Shown one piece after another: positions 21,301-35,000 of a stretch of 64,000 bases of DNA (position 1 is the stretch's first letter; every line of letters starts with the position of its first letter). Both the position numbers and the translations under genes were made by a program. Source of the stretch: Mytilus edulis (lineage: Eukaryota > Mollusca > Bivalvia > Mytilida > Mytilidae); contig NC_092352.1 of NCBI RefSeq assembly GCF_963676685.1, positions 28,229,117 to 28,293,116 on the forward strand, in the 5' to 3' direction. The notes beneath the pieces were generated by a model that saw only the letters and a program-made list of their open reading frames with translations, did no database searches and was not told where the DNA came from.

Positions 21301-24300
21301 AAAATCTGGTAACAAACAGCCACAAACTTTTCTCTGAAGGTGAACAGAGTTAAGGAAAAAAGAATGAAAAAATCTCCTTCTTAAAGGTAAGTCCTATTTA
21401 TTTTAAGTATGAGAAATACATCCAGATTTATACATAGCTTTGAATACTTTAAAAACAAATTATTTAAATTTCTTCAATTTTGATTTAATTTAAACAAATA
21501 TTAACCAATTTGATAAATTTTAATATTCCATATGTTGTTTAAATTGTTATGCATGATTTTCAAATTATACTTCAATTTTGTATTAAAATAATTGCCATAA
21601 CAGCAAAAAAGATGAAACCACATACTCAACTATTAATAATTCTACTCTTGAAAATTAAATTTTGATTTAAAAAGGATATCTTTCAATGAGTTCAGAAATA
21701 GCAGGAAATTCTGCCAATTTCTTCCCTTCTGCGTCTTCTGTGTACAAACTCTCAAACAAGCTGTCACTATCCATGTTCTCAACATAAGCAATCTAAAATA
21801 AACAAATACTATGCTTTACTTATGCCCCTGATTATATTAAGTAACTTAGTTAGTGATTGTAATCCTTCTTTACCTAAATGTATTGAAAAACTACAAATAC
21901 CTGTACTTGTTAATCATTATAATATTATGTAATTGTATGGGCATCTGAAAATCTATAATTTTTCATTTATCTGTATAAATAAATAATTATTTAAACATGA
22001 ATTTAAGTATCTCATAAATCCATGAAATCTTCGATTGTGAATAGAATTCAAAACAGTTTAAGTCTATTAAAAAATATTACAGAGCTTAGTTGAGCTAATG
22101 ACTGTATCATGAAACAAGCACCAACGAGAACTTCGTTGTGCCTATTTTTCTGAAAAGTGATACATGTACAAAATTTACATTCATATTTCTCAAAATGCTT
22201 AAATTGAAAGAAAAATCAAGTCAATCGTTAAACAAGAATGTGTCCATAGTACTTGGATACCCCACTCACACTATCACTTTCTATGCTCAGTGGTCTGGGC
22301 TGTGAAATTGTGGTCAAAACTCTTATTTGGCATTAAAATTAGAAAGATCATATCATAGGGAACATGTGAAAAGTTTCAAGTTGATTGAACTTCATTAAAA
22401 ACTACCTTGACAGATGGACAATCAGATGGACAAAGACTGAAAACATATTGTTCCTAGGTGGGGTATAAGAAGAAAAAAAAAGAAGACAAAATATTATCTG
22501 AATAAAGGAGAAATATTTTTTGTATGTTACCTTATGTAATTCAACCTCTATCTTTCTCTTGTTATCTTCTTCTACTATAGCATTAGCCTGTTTCTCGTTG
22601 TGTAACATTTCTTCTCTTGGAATCATATATTTCTCAATGGCAGCCTCTCTCTGAACATACAAAAAAAATAAATAATAGTTAATATCATGCATTGAATTAA
22701 TACACTTTCTTTCACAATAGTATAATCTTGATTACAAAAAAAACAGAAACTTAATTCAATAATCAAAATCATTAAAAGAAAATGAACAATTAATTACTTG
22801 GTACATTTCATCTTTGTTCAAGTTTAATTGTTAAACGGGTTCAAAGACTCAAATCGCAGTCTTGCACAGAATGAATGTAAAATTATGGAAAAAGGTCTAT
22901 AATTATAAAGAACATTAAAATTGAGAAAAAAAACCATTAAATCCATTTAATAAGATGAACAATTTCTATACATGTGTCATCTTTGTATAATTTTGTAAGG
23001 ATCTGTATTGAGATCTGTAGAAGGAGTCGACAGAGTAGATACCACTTTTCCCCAATCCACCACCACACTTTACCATACTTTTAGTCAGTTTTGTAATTGT
23101 GTGCAACCCTGCCTATAAGATTAACCAAGTCTTCATACATTCAGAATATTCTGAGATAAATGTTGTTTAATGTTTCATTTCTAATAATAAAAATTACAAT
23201 AACAAAAATGCACATGAAAAAAAAAATGAGTTGAAAATTCCCTTTTTACTTCAGTCTAAAAGGTTGATTTTTTGTTATCAAAGGATTAAACTTACCGCTT
23301 GTTGATGAACCAATTTATAATCCAGAAATCCTATGTCTGAAAGAAATGCTATCACATATTGTTTATAAGTGTCCTCTTCACAAAATGGATTCCCTTTCAG
23401 TGTTAATGTTTTAAGTTTCTTAAATTTCCTTAAATATATAACCTGAAAATAAAATAAAACTTGTTCAAGAAAACATTAGATTATTGAAAACCATGGAAAT
23501 TTCATTGTCAGAAAGTCACATGTTAATGTATAAAGCGAAGCCAAGTTTTCAAAATATTAACTGATTGCCCCTACTATAGTGTTTTTAAGTTGTAAAGATT
23601 ATCCAATACTTACAGATTCTGGGTTTTGCATTTCCTTCCAGTTTGGAAAAAAGGCAATTATTTGGTTTACGTTACGATTTAGATTAGTTTCAAAGTAAAA
23701 GTAAGAGTCAGAGCTACAACTTTTGACAGTGCTAGAATAATACATTGTATGATATCATATGGTCAGGTCCCTGCTCCACAAATAAAACCCCCCAAAAAAA
23801 CCTAAATAAATTATAGTATTGTCAGTCAAAACTTATGTCATTATCAACACAGCAGTATTGACTAATAACTATCAAACTTACAATAAACAGAAAAAAATCA
23901 CCAAGGCAGAGTGGCAAGGCAAAATGCTGAGTTACATTGCTATCAATTTTTCCACATACTTCTGTTTGAACATAACAATTGAGCACATGTGTTAATATTA
24001 GGAAAAGTAATGAAGGCAAATAACTACATATGGCATTTCATTTCTTTAATGGTTATTTAAAAAAGGTTATTTGGCTGTCAAACTTAGACACTGTAGACAC
24101 TTTTCATCGATGTACTGAGGAATAAAGGTTAATTTCCTTTTAACTTACAATCAAAGTCATATAACTATTCACTCAAAATTGAAAGATTATTTACAGGAAA
24201 AAAGCTACAAAATTTCTTAAACCAAATACAATGCTGATACTTACATTTTCTAAATCTTTCAGGATATTGTTTCCAATGGAAAACACCTGTAAATTTACTA

Positions 24301-25753
24301 AATTATCCATATTTTCAATCTTTGATATTCTGTTACTGTATAAAGTAAGGTCTTCTAATTTAGTCAGATGACCCAATCCTTCTATTACTTCTATGTTGTT
24401 AAAGGACAAATCTGAAAAAACAAATTTGCTGTTAAAATTTAAAGTTAATAGTTATCTCCTCTAATATATAACAAGATTATAAATATATATGAACGATGGT
24501 TTTCTTTCTATTGAAATAGTCATATTTCATTTTTAGATGGGGAATAATGATGCATGATAATGATTGATTTCTGTAAATATTGATGGATGAAAGTTAACCA
24601 AAAGATGGAGAAAAACTGTTCTTGATGTTTAAACTCCCGTTTGAATCAAATAATTTATGTTTTTGTTCTTTAAAGAATTTGTGTTGATGGCAGTTCTCAA
24701 ATACTGTATTTAGAAGTCATCTAGAAAACTTGTCATATGCTACAGACACTTGACTATAGTATTGTGGCAGACTATGTGTTTAATTTCTGGTTTATCAATG
24801 TTTCCAGTTCCAATCTCAGTTCTGTATACCCACATATATTACTTTGTATTTTTCAAATCATGATAATTATGTATTGACAACACCCTCTTTGATTTACAAA
24901 TTTATACACTTACCCAACCAAATAAGATTTACCAGTGAGTCTAGTCCTTCTATTTTTTCTATGATATTGTTGTCCAGCTGTAATTTTGTTAAAGCTGTAA
25001 ATTCCCATAAGTTGTCAATTGTCAAAACATCTGGAAAATAAAAAAAAAAGACTTACTGATCAATTTCTTTTCACATAATATAAAATGAAAGCAGATTTAT
25101 AGACATATACAAATATATATATATATTTATATATATAATGAACATACGTGCAACAACAAAAAGAGATCTCTCAAAGTTAATTTGTATTCTTAATAATTAT
25201 AAAATTATTGAGAAAAGTGAAAGAAATTCACTTCAACAAACGTTTAAATCAGGAAAGTTAAGTTTTTGCCAGGAGGCTACAAATTTGAAAAACTATTTTT
25301 AAATGGAACAAAAACTATATAAAACTTTTTTTCGATAAAATACCAAAACAACAAGGTATTTACAATATAAATATTACATCCACAAGAAACAATGTAGCAA
25401 AGGAACTTTGGAATTTGTTGATAATAAAAATATACATGTAATTTTTTTTAATATTTTTTTAACAAACATTTTCATATATTTTTTCTCATAATTCAGATAG
25501 GACACTTTACACGCATCATCTTGTTCAAACACAGCTAAATTATTTGTTAACTTACTTTTGAAGTCTAATCTCAAGGATCTAACATCACCAAAGTCTATCC
25601 CCTCAGCTTTAGCTATTTTACCAGCTTCTTCTTTGGGACCTTGTTCTTCAACAGCAGATCTGAGTAAATCTTCATCGATAACTGTTGGTTCTAAGTTATC
25701 GTACATACGAGACATAGAATTTACAGCACTCATTTTTGCTGCTTTTGATGGAT
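18329..25753 (-). CDS. DRC3: DRC3 (LRRC48), dynein regulatory complex subunit 3 (10 coding exons)
   Basis: DRC3 is a leucine-rich-repeat, coiled-coil subunit of the nexin-dynein regulatory complex of motile cilia and sperm flagella. Coding exons on the minus strand: 25733-25556, 25030-24914, 24411-24245, 23442-23296, 22650-22531, 21792-21680, 21339-21165, 20788-20657, 19657-19463, 18580-18329. Phases agree throughout and give 531 residues (human 523). The start is ATG at 25733 ([16 protein letters not shown]); the exon itself begins at about 25753 after an acceptor, so a 5'UTR exon must lie upstream. Residues about 60-190 hold the LRRs ([41 protein letters not shown]). The rest is coiled coil with family blocks [27 protein letters not shown] and [19 protein letters not shown]. 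Intron 6 is AT-AC (separate entry). The stop is at 18331-18329. Confidence 0.94.
19949..20137 (-). other. Open frame inside DRC3 intron 8, not called a gene
   Basis: A 62-codon frame within intron 8 (19658-20656) with no flanking splice sites in phase with the gene and no recognised motif. The intron also carries a minus-strand-type Repeat A copy at about 20233-20565. Confidence 0.4.
20233..20565 (+). repeat. Repeat A copy (sense orientation) in DRC3 intron 8
   Basis: It reads in the direction of the Naiad tail: AGGGTGAGGGTTGGGATCTC, CTGTCCCAAGTCAGGAGCC, and finally GTTGTCTCATTGGCAATCAT and ACCACATCTTC. It is longer at its 5' side than the 15896-16202 copy, consistent with variable 5' truncation. 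Confidence 0.8.
21340..21679 (-). other. U12-type AT-AC intron in DRC3 (intron 6)
   Basis: On the minus strand the intron begins ATATCCTTT (21679-21671), the exact U12 AT-AC donor consensus, and ends with TTCCTTAACTCTGTTCAC (to 21340): a perfect branch-point TTCCTTAAC followed 9 bases later by the terminal AC. No GT donor is available near the exon end. Splicing at AT-AC joins GAAAG to CTTCAGAGAA and gives ELIESFREKFV, which aligns without gaps to the human ELLETYKDKFV. Intron length is 340 bp. Confidence 0.92.
22232..22462 (-). mobile_element. Single-core pearl-like element in DRC3 intron 5
   Basis: On the plus strand it starts AACAAGAATGTGTCCATAGT and ends CTAGGTGGGGTATAA. This is the reverse of the elements at 48566-50236, which begin TATGCCCCACCTA and end GACACATTCTTGTT. 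Only one diverged core unit and no microsatellite remain. Confidence 0.65.
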
Positions 25754-25755
25754 CT

Positions 25756-27500
25756 GAATTATAAAATCCACATATTTAATACAATGGAAAGAAACTAAAA
25801 AGGATGATTGTCTTATTTTCAATCAATGTTCATTTTTGTACATGTATTATTAGAGTCTTAAAGTTATGAAAATTTAAAACAAATGACATAGGTCCAAGTT
25901 CTTGTTTTGTCATCAAAATGGTAATACTGTATTAAAAAAAAACCTAATTCACATATTAAGATTTATGACAAACTACATGTACATTGATTATTAATCAGAA
26001 GGAACTCACTCATGCTGTTAAAAACTGACGAAGGTCATGAGATTATGCTAAATTCTATTGAATCGGAGTCTGACAAATTTTAAATAACAAAATATTAAAG
26101 TCTAGACAGAAATTTACATCCATTGACAATCCCAGAATATTTTTAAAAAGTGATCTGTCACATTTATGTATGAGGATGAGGATATCAATGTCGTATTTCT
26201 TCTACAATAATAATATGAGAAGATAATGGTAGGCAGGTAGATGAAACGGTATCAGGTTTATTCGACCCAAATATACTTTTGCACACTACATATTTGCACC
26301 TCGCACATTTGCACCCAATTTTAAATCAAATTCCAGTTGAATTATTAGAAAATCATGATTGTTGTTTTGACTTGCTTCAAGCCTATGATGTAAACACTGC
26401 ATGTTGTGGGTATTTAGCTTGTCATGAGAAAAGCATTAAAGATTTTAAATGAAAACACACAAAAAAACAATTGTTTTTAACAGCTTGGTTCCTTTGATCT
26501 GAAACAACGAACAAAAAAAATTAAGGCAATACATGTACAGTAACCAAAACATGATTAAGATTTATTCAACACACAAAAAAACGTTGTTCGAATCTCACTT
26601 GATTTAGAAACAATGTTTTTTTTTATTTACATGTCAAAACTGCCAAAATCTGCTCTGAAATTTTAATTAAGCAAAAATGTATTTTATATTCATGATAGTT
26701 GACTTAAGTTGTATTTGTAGTATAATTTAAGAATATTTTTTTTATATCTCTCATAACTCTTTATAGAGTGGCTCTTGTTGTTAATTTGTGTTTTAAAAAA
26801 CTGTATATTTTATATGTAACAAGTGGTGAGACTTTAATAAAGTATTTATCTTGTCTTCACTCGTGTCTTGTCTTGTAGCAATACACAATCTCAAACATAA
26901 TTCAGATTTCATCTTTCATTTTTTAATAGATAATAATAATACACTTGCCAAATCTAGATTACAAAATTATTTAACAAACCCAATAAAGAGGGGGAGAACA
27001 TATTTTTAGGATTCAGATGACACTTACATGAATGAGAAAAATAAAAAAATGAACAAATTGATGACCAATGTATATGGACAATGCAGTCAGTATACTCTAT
27101 TGTAGAAGCAATGAAGCAGAGCATACATTTAGGAAGTCAAATATCAACTTTTAGATATATCAGACGATCTTGTCTGCCCAAAAATTGCTGTTGGACATCA
27201 GAGTAATCTCTGACATGAAAAGATGTATAGATGATAAAAAAAGATTTCTTCTCTCTATAAATTTTAAAACACAAACTACAAATTGTGGTTGTAAGAGATA
27301 GACATTTATAAAAATCATTATGATTTAACCCTCTTGCTGCCGGACATGTGTCGACACAAACTGTGTCAGAGGGAGTGGGACACATACATTGTACATGTAT
27401 GTCCATGCTTTAATTTATGTAAGCTTCTCATCAGTGCTGTACCTTAAACAAAATAAACAAGGGCCCCGAACAATTGGGGCAAGTATGGACACAACATTCA
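25756..27500. other. Interval upstream of the DRC3 first coding exon
   Basis: It is probably a long DRC3 5'UTR intron. At 26245-26430 there is a diverged half of the TTCGCACC repeat (GGTATCAGGTTTATTCGACC, TTTGCACCTCGCACATTTGC). I cannot place the 5'UTR exon. The remainder is AT-rich with no coding signal. Confidence 0.4.
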
Positions 27501-27507
27501 TGCAAGC

Positions 27508-28254
27508 TTGATACGGTATCAGGTCCGTTCGCGCCCAATATACTTTCGCACCTCGCACGTTTGCACCCAAGGTCCGTTTGCACTCTACACGTTTGCGCCC
27601 AATTTTTATTCAAATTCCGGTTGAATAATTGGAAAATCATCATTGTTGTTTTTAATTGCTTTCGGGTAAATACTGAATGTATTTATAGCTTGGTATGAGT
27701 AAAAGATTGAAGATTATAAATGAAAAACACAAAAGATAATTGTTTTTAACAGCTTGGTCCCTTTGATCTGAAACAATGAAACAATAAAATATAGCAATAC
27801 ACTATTATAACCAAAACATGATAAAATTTATTCAAGACTCAAAAATAAAAAAACATAGTCAGAATCTGACTTCATTTTGAAACAAGTCAATGAAACAAAG
27901 TTATGGTAATACACTAACCAAAACATGATAAAGAGTTATTCAACACAAAATAAAATGTTGACAGAATCCCACTTTATTTAGAAAGGAATATTTTTTTTTT
28001 TAACAATACACTATCCAAAACATGATTAAGATTTATTCAACACAAAAAAAAATGCTGTATCACTTTATTTTGAGACAATGAAAACAATAATACTTATAAG
28101 AATACTACTTGATTACAAAGTTGATATTGGGCGCGAACATGTAGGGTGAGAACATACTTTGGGTGCGAACATGTAGGGTGCGAAAGTGAAAGGGGGCGAA
28201 CATGAGTGGGTGCGAACGTGAATGGGCGCGAAAGGACCTGGATTCGCTTGATAC
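27508..28254. repeat. Inverted-end repeat rich in TTCGCACC-like motifs
   Basis: The left end reads TTGATACGGTATCAGGTCCG, TTCGCGCCCAATAT, TTTCGCACCTCGCACG, TTTGCACCC. The right end (28125-28254) carries the same motif on the opposite strand about seven times (GGGCGCGAAC, GGGTGCGAAC, GGGCGCGAAAGGACCTGG) and closes with TTGATAC. The middle contains AT-rich direct repeats with ACCAAAACATGAT-AA. This gives a fold-back arrangement with a spaced 8-10-bp motif at each end. The minus-strand frames here (69 and 73 codons) are translations of the motif array. Confidence 0.6.
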
Positions 28255-28699
28255 AGCTCTGAATTTGGATTGTGATCAAATTCTTGACATAATATGAGTT
28301 TCTGACACAAAACAAATGTCAAGATCTTACAAATCTATTATGCAATATTTTGCAATTACAGATTTCTTCAAACTTTTCAAAAATTTGGAATTTGAGAAAT
28401 TTGGAAAAAAATTATAATAGCCTTTCAAGACGTCCATGACGTCATAATTATTTAGACTAGTACTAGGGCAAACGTGAATGACGTCATTGTTTGGCATGTC
28501 ACACCACAATCATCAAGCGGTCATATTTTCTAACATATGAAATGCAACCCTGAAAAACAGAGGGATATTGTCTTTTTTTTTATTGACTATTTTGGTTTTG
28601 TTGAGTGCTTGTTTATTTGTTTTAAATATTAGTAAATGCGAGTGGCAGTTGTTAATTATTAAAACTATATCATTCATTGTAATTTATTGAAGATGACAT

Positions 28700-29003
28700 T
28701 AACCTTTTGAGTAGAAACGACTGTAACCTCAATGATTTCTCACATTTGTCGATTTGAAGCTTCAAAAATTGTGGGAAATGGCGTCCTGTTTCTATGTCGA
28801 CTGTTATTTCCGGTTCTAAAAGTACTTCCGTTCCACGAAAATATGTATTTTAAAATGATGTTTGAATATGAGAGGAAACCAAACATTTTGTAACGTGAAG
28901 AAAGAAATTATTATTTTAAATATTGGTCGAAATTTTATGCCAGTCACAAGACTATTCTATAAATAGATCACGCAAATGACGTCACGCAATATTTACAAAA
29001 AAA
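28700..29003. promoter_or_regulatory. Presumed DRC3/TOM1 divergent promoter with a perfect CRE
   Basis: Just upstream of the TOM1 ATG is TGACGTCA (28977-28984), a perfect cAMP-response element, flanked by CGCAA and CACGCAA. ETS-like TTTCCGG occurs near 28810. The TOM1 start lies in AAAATGGCTGCCC, a YY1-like context, as for ATPAF2. DRC3 is transcribed away to the left, so this is the likely shared control region, but the DRC3 5'UTR exon was not located. I saw no convincing full RFX X-box, which many ciliary genes have. Confidence 0.5.
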
Positions 29004-32000
29004 ATGGCTGCCCTCTTTGGACATGGGAATCCTCTGGCTACACCTGTAGGCCAGATGATTGGTAAGAGCTTATAGTGAGAAGTAACAGCCCATATTTAAG
29101 ATGAGACATTACATACACTCCCTTACATAACAACAAAACACAATGTCAATCCAATTTAGGAGAGAAAGGTAGAAAATAGAATGAAAGTCTGAATAAAAAA
29201 AAGAGACCATAAATATTTTTTGAGACATAGTTGATACCTTGACCATCATTTTGCTCTAAACTTCTATTCTATATTTTTCTTTTAAAAAATGAACATACTT
29301 GAAAATACTGTCATTGCTGCACTTTCATTCCTGACTTAATTTCCAAACCTAACTTCCTTCCATCATCCATGTTTGGATAAAGTTAGGGGTGACTGTTTGA
29401 ATTTTTTTATTCATGTTTACGGTATCACTATTTGAAAATCACCAATGTATGATCTATTATTTCGAAACACTAACTTTTGCTGTCATGAAAAATCACTTGC
29501 ATTGTGACATCAGAATTTTTCTCTTATGACACAGACATTTGAAGGAATCAAGTGTGTCTGCAAATCCAGTCTAAACAAAAATTTTATCCCTCTATAGAAG
29601 GATTATCCCTCTATACAGGTATAATCACCATATAGAGGGTTTGTTCCCAACCTGTTCAATGAAATCGCAAATGTCAACAAGAACTAAGTAAGACTGTAAG
29701 CAAGGTAAGATCATCGTATCTTGCAACAAATTTTAAAACAATTCGCCGTTTCAGAATCTAATGCATTCTGGGTAATATTTTCAAAAGCGTACACCAAAGC
29801 GTTTTGATTGGTTTAAAACGTTATAAACAATGGAAATTCAACCAATGACGTAACGTTATTTTAACTTTGGGGTACGAACAATGAAATTACCCATGATGCT
29901 TTAGATTCTGAAACGGTCAATTTCATGAAAATAATTTAGTTATAAGTAGTTGTAACTTTATCTTGAACATGAATATAGAGAAATTAAATGCATATTATGA
30001 ATTAAACACTTGTTTGTGCAATTTTAATTTTGAACTTTATCCACATAATAACATTGATTGTTAGAGTATGCAAAAATAAACTAGCAGTTTCCTGAATTCT
30101 GGTGTTTCCCTTGATAAACCAGGGCCTGGATGGTCTTAGAAGTTTATCTACAGCAATCACTAGCCTGTCAACACTGAGTTTGTATGTACATTGTAAAAAC
30201 CCTGCATGTGGCAGGTGTGCTGAAGGTTGTTCTGACTCCACTCTCCAGCTTTCTCCACCATTAAAACTTGGATGCGTAGCTGTAGCTGATAATGCTTCAA
30301 GATGTGTTAAACACCAATAATCAATCAAACGGTGAAACAAACATAGAACAATTATTCAATCACCAAATTTACTATTCAATTGAAAACTGAAATGCATTTA
30401 TTCCTGAGCAAACTTTAAGGAGTAAGGGGTGGATTTTTTAAAACCTTAATGGGAGAGTACAGAGTAGCACACAGTTTTCTATATAAATGTTTAATTGACA
30501 TGTTGTACTTGTAAACAAATACAAATGAAAATAGTTTTAGTCTAAGTCAAGTTCCTGTTGGGAGAGTTATTTCCAGATTTGACTCCCTACAGTGTACTGA
30601 ATCAATTGTGAAATATTTTACAAGTTCCCACTCCTAGAACTTGCTCATTTTCCATGACAGCGTCCGTCGTTGCACCCTGTGTTGACCAAATTTTTGTGGC
30701 TACAATAATTACTAACAACAATAAACTTCTTTTGAGTTGAAATGTGTGGTTTGTTAAATTATAATGAATATAAACCAAGAAAATTGTCAGCAGGTGCACT
30801 ATGAACATCTTTGATTTTAACATTTAAAGGGTATTGCACAACAATTATCAGATTATGGTGCAATCATATTGTATTTTAAACATGATAAAAGAAAAAATTA
30901 AAAGAATGAGGTAAAGAAAAAACATGTTTTCTATTGTGATTTTCTTATTTTCAGAAAAAAGCACTGATGGTTCACAAGCATCAGAAAACTGGGGACTGTT
31001 TATGGAAATCTGTGATGTAATTAATGACACTGATGAAGGGTATGATACTTATATTAGCTATATAAATTAAAGTCATTTAAAAGTATGTTTATGGCCTCTT
31101 TATTTATGTGTTTTGATGTCATATCAAGTCTGGAAATAGAACAGACTGTTTTGATAAGGATGGTCAGCCAGTAGAATGAGTGGATGTCTAATATATCAGG
31201 TGCATGATATTTTTTGATAGAAGTTGTCAGATGTATTAACATTTGCTATAATAAAATATTTTACTATACTACATATAGTGACAATGATATGTTCTGGTTG
31301 GAAAATTTACAAATTGTAATGTATAAATTTTTTTGATTTTTTTTGGATTTTTCAAGTCTTTTTAACTGTACCATTCCTTCACAATAGTGCTCTCACAGAA
31401 GTAATTCTGCAGTAAATATGAAAAAAGAAGATGTGGTATGATTGCCAATGAGACATCTCTTCACAAGAGACCAAATGACACAGAAATTAACAACTTCAGA
31501 TTACCCCACAACCTTCATTCATGAGCAAAGCCAATACCATTAGGTCAGCTATTAAAGGCCCTAAAATGACAAATGTAAAACAAGAAAACAAGAAAACTAA
31601 TGGCCTAATTTATTTACAAAGTAATGAACGAAAAAACAATATATGTAACACAGCATGCGCTACAAACAACAACCAATAAATTACTGGCTCTTGACTTCGG
31701 ACAGGCACATACAGAATGCACGATTTAACAGGTAATGCTTAATATGATTTGAATAATGTGATTGGTAAAGATTTCCATTTTAATGCAACAGTCTGTAGGT
31801 CTTATCTCTTGCCACTGAAGAACAACAGTTCCTACTAGTGGTCATCCTAAATTTTATCTCGTGCAACTTTGAGGCTTATTTATGAAGAATTTAGATTTAT
31901 ATAAATTATAAATGTTCTTCTGTATATTTTACAGACCAAAAGATGCTATTAAAGCAATTAAGAAAAGATTGTCACAAAATATGGGAAAGAATCACACTGC

Positions 32001-35000
32001 AGTTATGTACACTTTAACAGTAAGTTTCTAGACTCCCCTTTCTTTAAGTATTGTACAATGTATGTTAAAAGGTCAAACATGTGACATGAAAAACTTGGCT
32101 TATTTAATCTTTATTTTACTTAGATGACATTCAAAGATAATAACAATATATTATATTAATTTGTATTGACATAAAATGTACATGCCTGTTGATGCATTAC
32201 GAAAACAACATGAAATTTCCTATAATTAAAAAAAACTTATTCCTAAAAATATTCAAACTTCATCATGAAAATATATTAAAAGAAAAAACAAAGGATATGG
32301 TGTATCCATCAGTGACACACAATCAGTAAATGTATAGCAAAAAACACTAAAAGCAAAGGGAAAGTGTGTAATTGCTGTTTATGATCTCAGAGTTTGAAAA
32401 TGAATATTTTTAAAAATAAAACTTGATCATCAAGAAAAAAAATTCTTTCTGATGAAGCCCAATTAAATTAATATTGTGACCAGTCAGACCCAACAAAGAA
32501 TTTTTAAAACAGTAGTGACTTTGGTATATCATTGAAATGGTTATTTTATAAATCAAATGTTTACAAAACTTTAAATCGATTGTTGAGGAATAGATTATTT
32601 TAGCTAAATTTTTTAAAAACATTAAGGAATTTTGAGTCTTTAATACGCTGCTTCAAAATTATCTCTGATCAGTGTCAACCACCAATTGCGACAATATTTC
32701 AAGCCCCAATCATGAAAAATTAATTGATGATATTACTAGACCTAAATATTTATATTTTCAGGGTTTTGGCAAATTTTATTTTATTTTTACTTGTTATACA
32801 AAATCAGTTATTTGTTTTATTTGTACCTAATGTATATTATTTCTTTGTATATTTAGTGTTTGGAGACATGTGTGAAGAATTGTGGAAAAAAATTCCACCA
32901 GCAAGTAGCCACAAAAGATTTTATGGGTGACTTAGTCAAAATAATTGGTCCTAAATACGACCCACCAACAGTTCTTCAAGAAAAAGTCTTAAGTTCTATA
33001 CAGGTAAAGATAATCTTTAGGGTGCAATCAACAGTTTTTTACGTGACGTCATTCTGTAAAAGGGCATGTAATAGTGGACCCATCATGCAGAAGTCAGATA
33101 TTCATAGTTATATAGATATCTATACATCAATGGAAAGATAATTCTATGAACTTTCTGAATAAATAAAAAAAAATCCAACATCTCTTGTTTAAACATGCAA
33201 ATTGGTACAAGTTATCAGCTGGAAATTAGGCATTTTCCCCCTAAAAAACCTTAAAAACAGACCACCTTTGGACACACGGATCAGTAACCTGTGCATATAT
33301 TTGAGATTTCTTATAATATGCATTTCGAAGAGCTTATCCGGCTGATTTAAGAAAATGTAGTTTCAGCCTACGTTCGCCTGCTCCGAAAGGAGCTATCTTA
33401 CCTGACAAATCAAAGTGCTTTTTACAACAGGTGAAAATCAGCTGTTTATGGAGTTGCCTCCCATATAGTAGGAAGTCACAAAAACATTTTTTTTTTTTTA
33501 AATCTTGACAAAAGTGGCATTTTAATTGAACTTCAATATATGTTTTTCACATTGAACATAAAAAACAATCAACTTTTTCATTTAGTGGTATATAAATAGC
33601 AGGGAATTCCATCAGTATGTAAATCTCACTGGGGAAATACCCCTAGTTTTTAGTACGAAACTGTTTATAGCACCCTTAAGCAAAACCTTGTATGTGATAT
33701 ATAAAAAATTCTCAGCTTTTCTGAATCTGTACACTATACCGATTAAAATGATGTCTTACTTTAAGGATTGTGACCACAAATAGTGAAACTACAGCTCTTT
33801 TTTTAAGTCGCGCGGTAGTGGCATATTGGCCAGTGGCAAACAGTTTAACTGGCAAATCCCAAACATTTCCTGTATCACATTTTCATCAGTTTTACAAAGA
33901 AAATAAATCATAAAATAGGGTTTCTTTTAAATAAATAGAATAAAAACTATGAAATAGGCATGAATAAAGTTACTTTAAATAGATTTTGTTCCTAGTACTA
34001 TATGAACTAAGTTATAGCTGAGTTGAGAAAATATTGAAATAGTGTTTTTCTTAGGAATGGCATGTGTACCTTTTTGACTATAAAAAGTACCAAATATATA
34101 TTATAATGAATAAAACTTTATGTAACACTGATCAGGAGTAAAGGTCAAAGTAGAAAAAATCTACACTTTTCATATGCAACTTTTGGTTCCAAATATATGA
34201 GAGATTGAATAAAAATATCATGACGTCGCAAAAAATTAAAAAACTTCAATATTCGCACAGAGTCTGGTTTTCTTATATCTGGTTGCTATGTACAAATCTG
34301 TAATATTTGCATTAAATATACCAAACTGATGCTTTTAAATTAATGTATACATGCCGTACAATATTTTTCAGAATTATTTTACTCCATTCCCAAACACATT
34401 TCTATGCTAAAACATCACTAATATTTTGTATTTGTCCCTTAAGGGTGCAATCAACAGTTTTTTACGTGACGTCATTCTGTAAAAGGGCATGTAATAGTGG
34501 ACCCATCATGCAGAAGTCAGATATTCATAGTTATATAGATATCTATACATCAATGGAAAGATAATTCTATGAACTTTCTGAATAAATAAAAAAAAATCCA
34601 ACATCTCTTGTTAAACATGCAAATTGGTACAAGTTATCAGCTGGAAATTAGGCATTTTCCCCCTAAAAAACCTTAAAAACAGACCACCTTTGGACACACG
34701 GATCAGTAACCTGTGCATATATTTGAGATTTCTTATAATATGCATTTCGAAGAGCTTATCCGGCTGATTTAAGAAAATGTAGTTTCAGCCTACGTTCGCC
34801 TGCTCCGAAAGGAGCTATCTTACCTGACAAATCAAAGTGCTTTTTACAACAGGTGAAAATCAGCTGTTTATGGAGTTGCCTCCCATATAGTAGGAAGTCA
34901 CAAAAACATTTTTTTTTTTTTAAATCTTGACAAAAGTGGCATTTTAATTGAACTTCAATATATGTTTTTCACATTGAACATAAAAAACAATCAACTTTTT

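Noticed and set aside
28094..28322. Two minus-strand frames rich in FAP/THV
   Set aside because: They are translations of the repeated TTCGCACCC-type motif in two frames.
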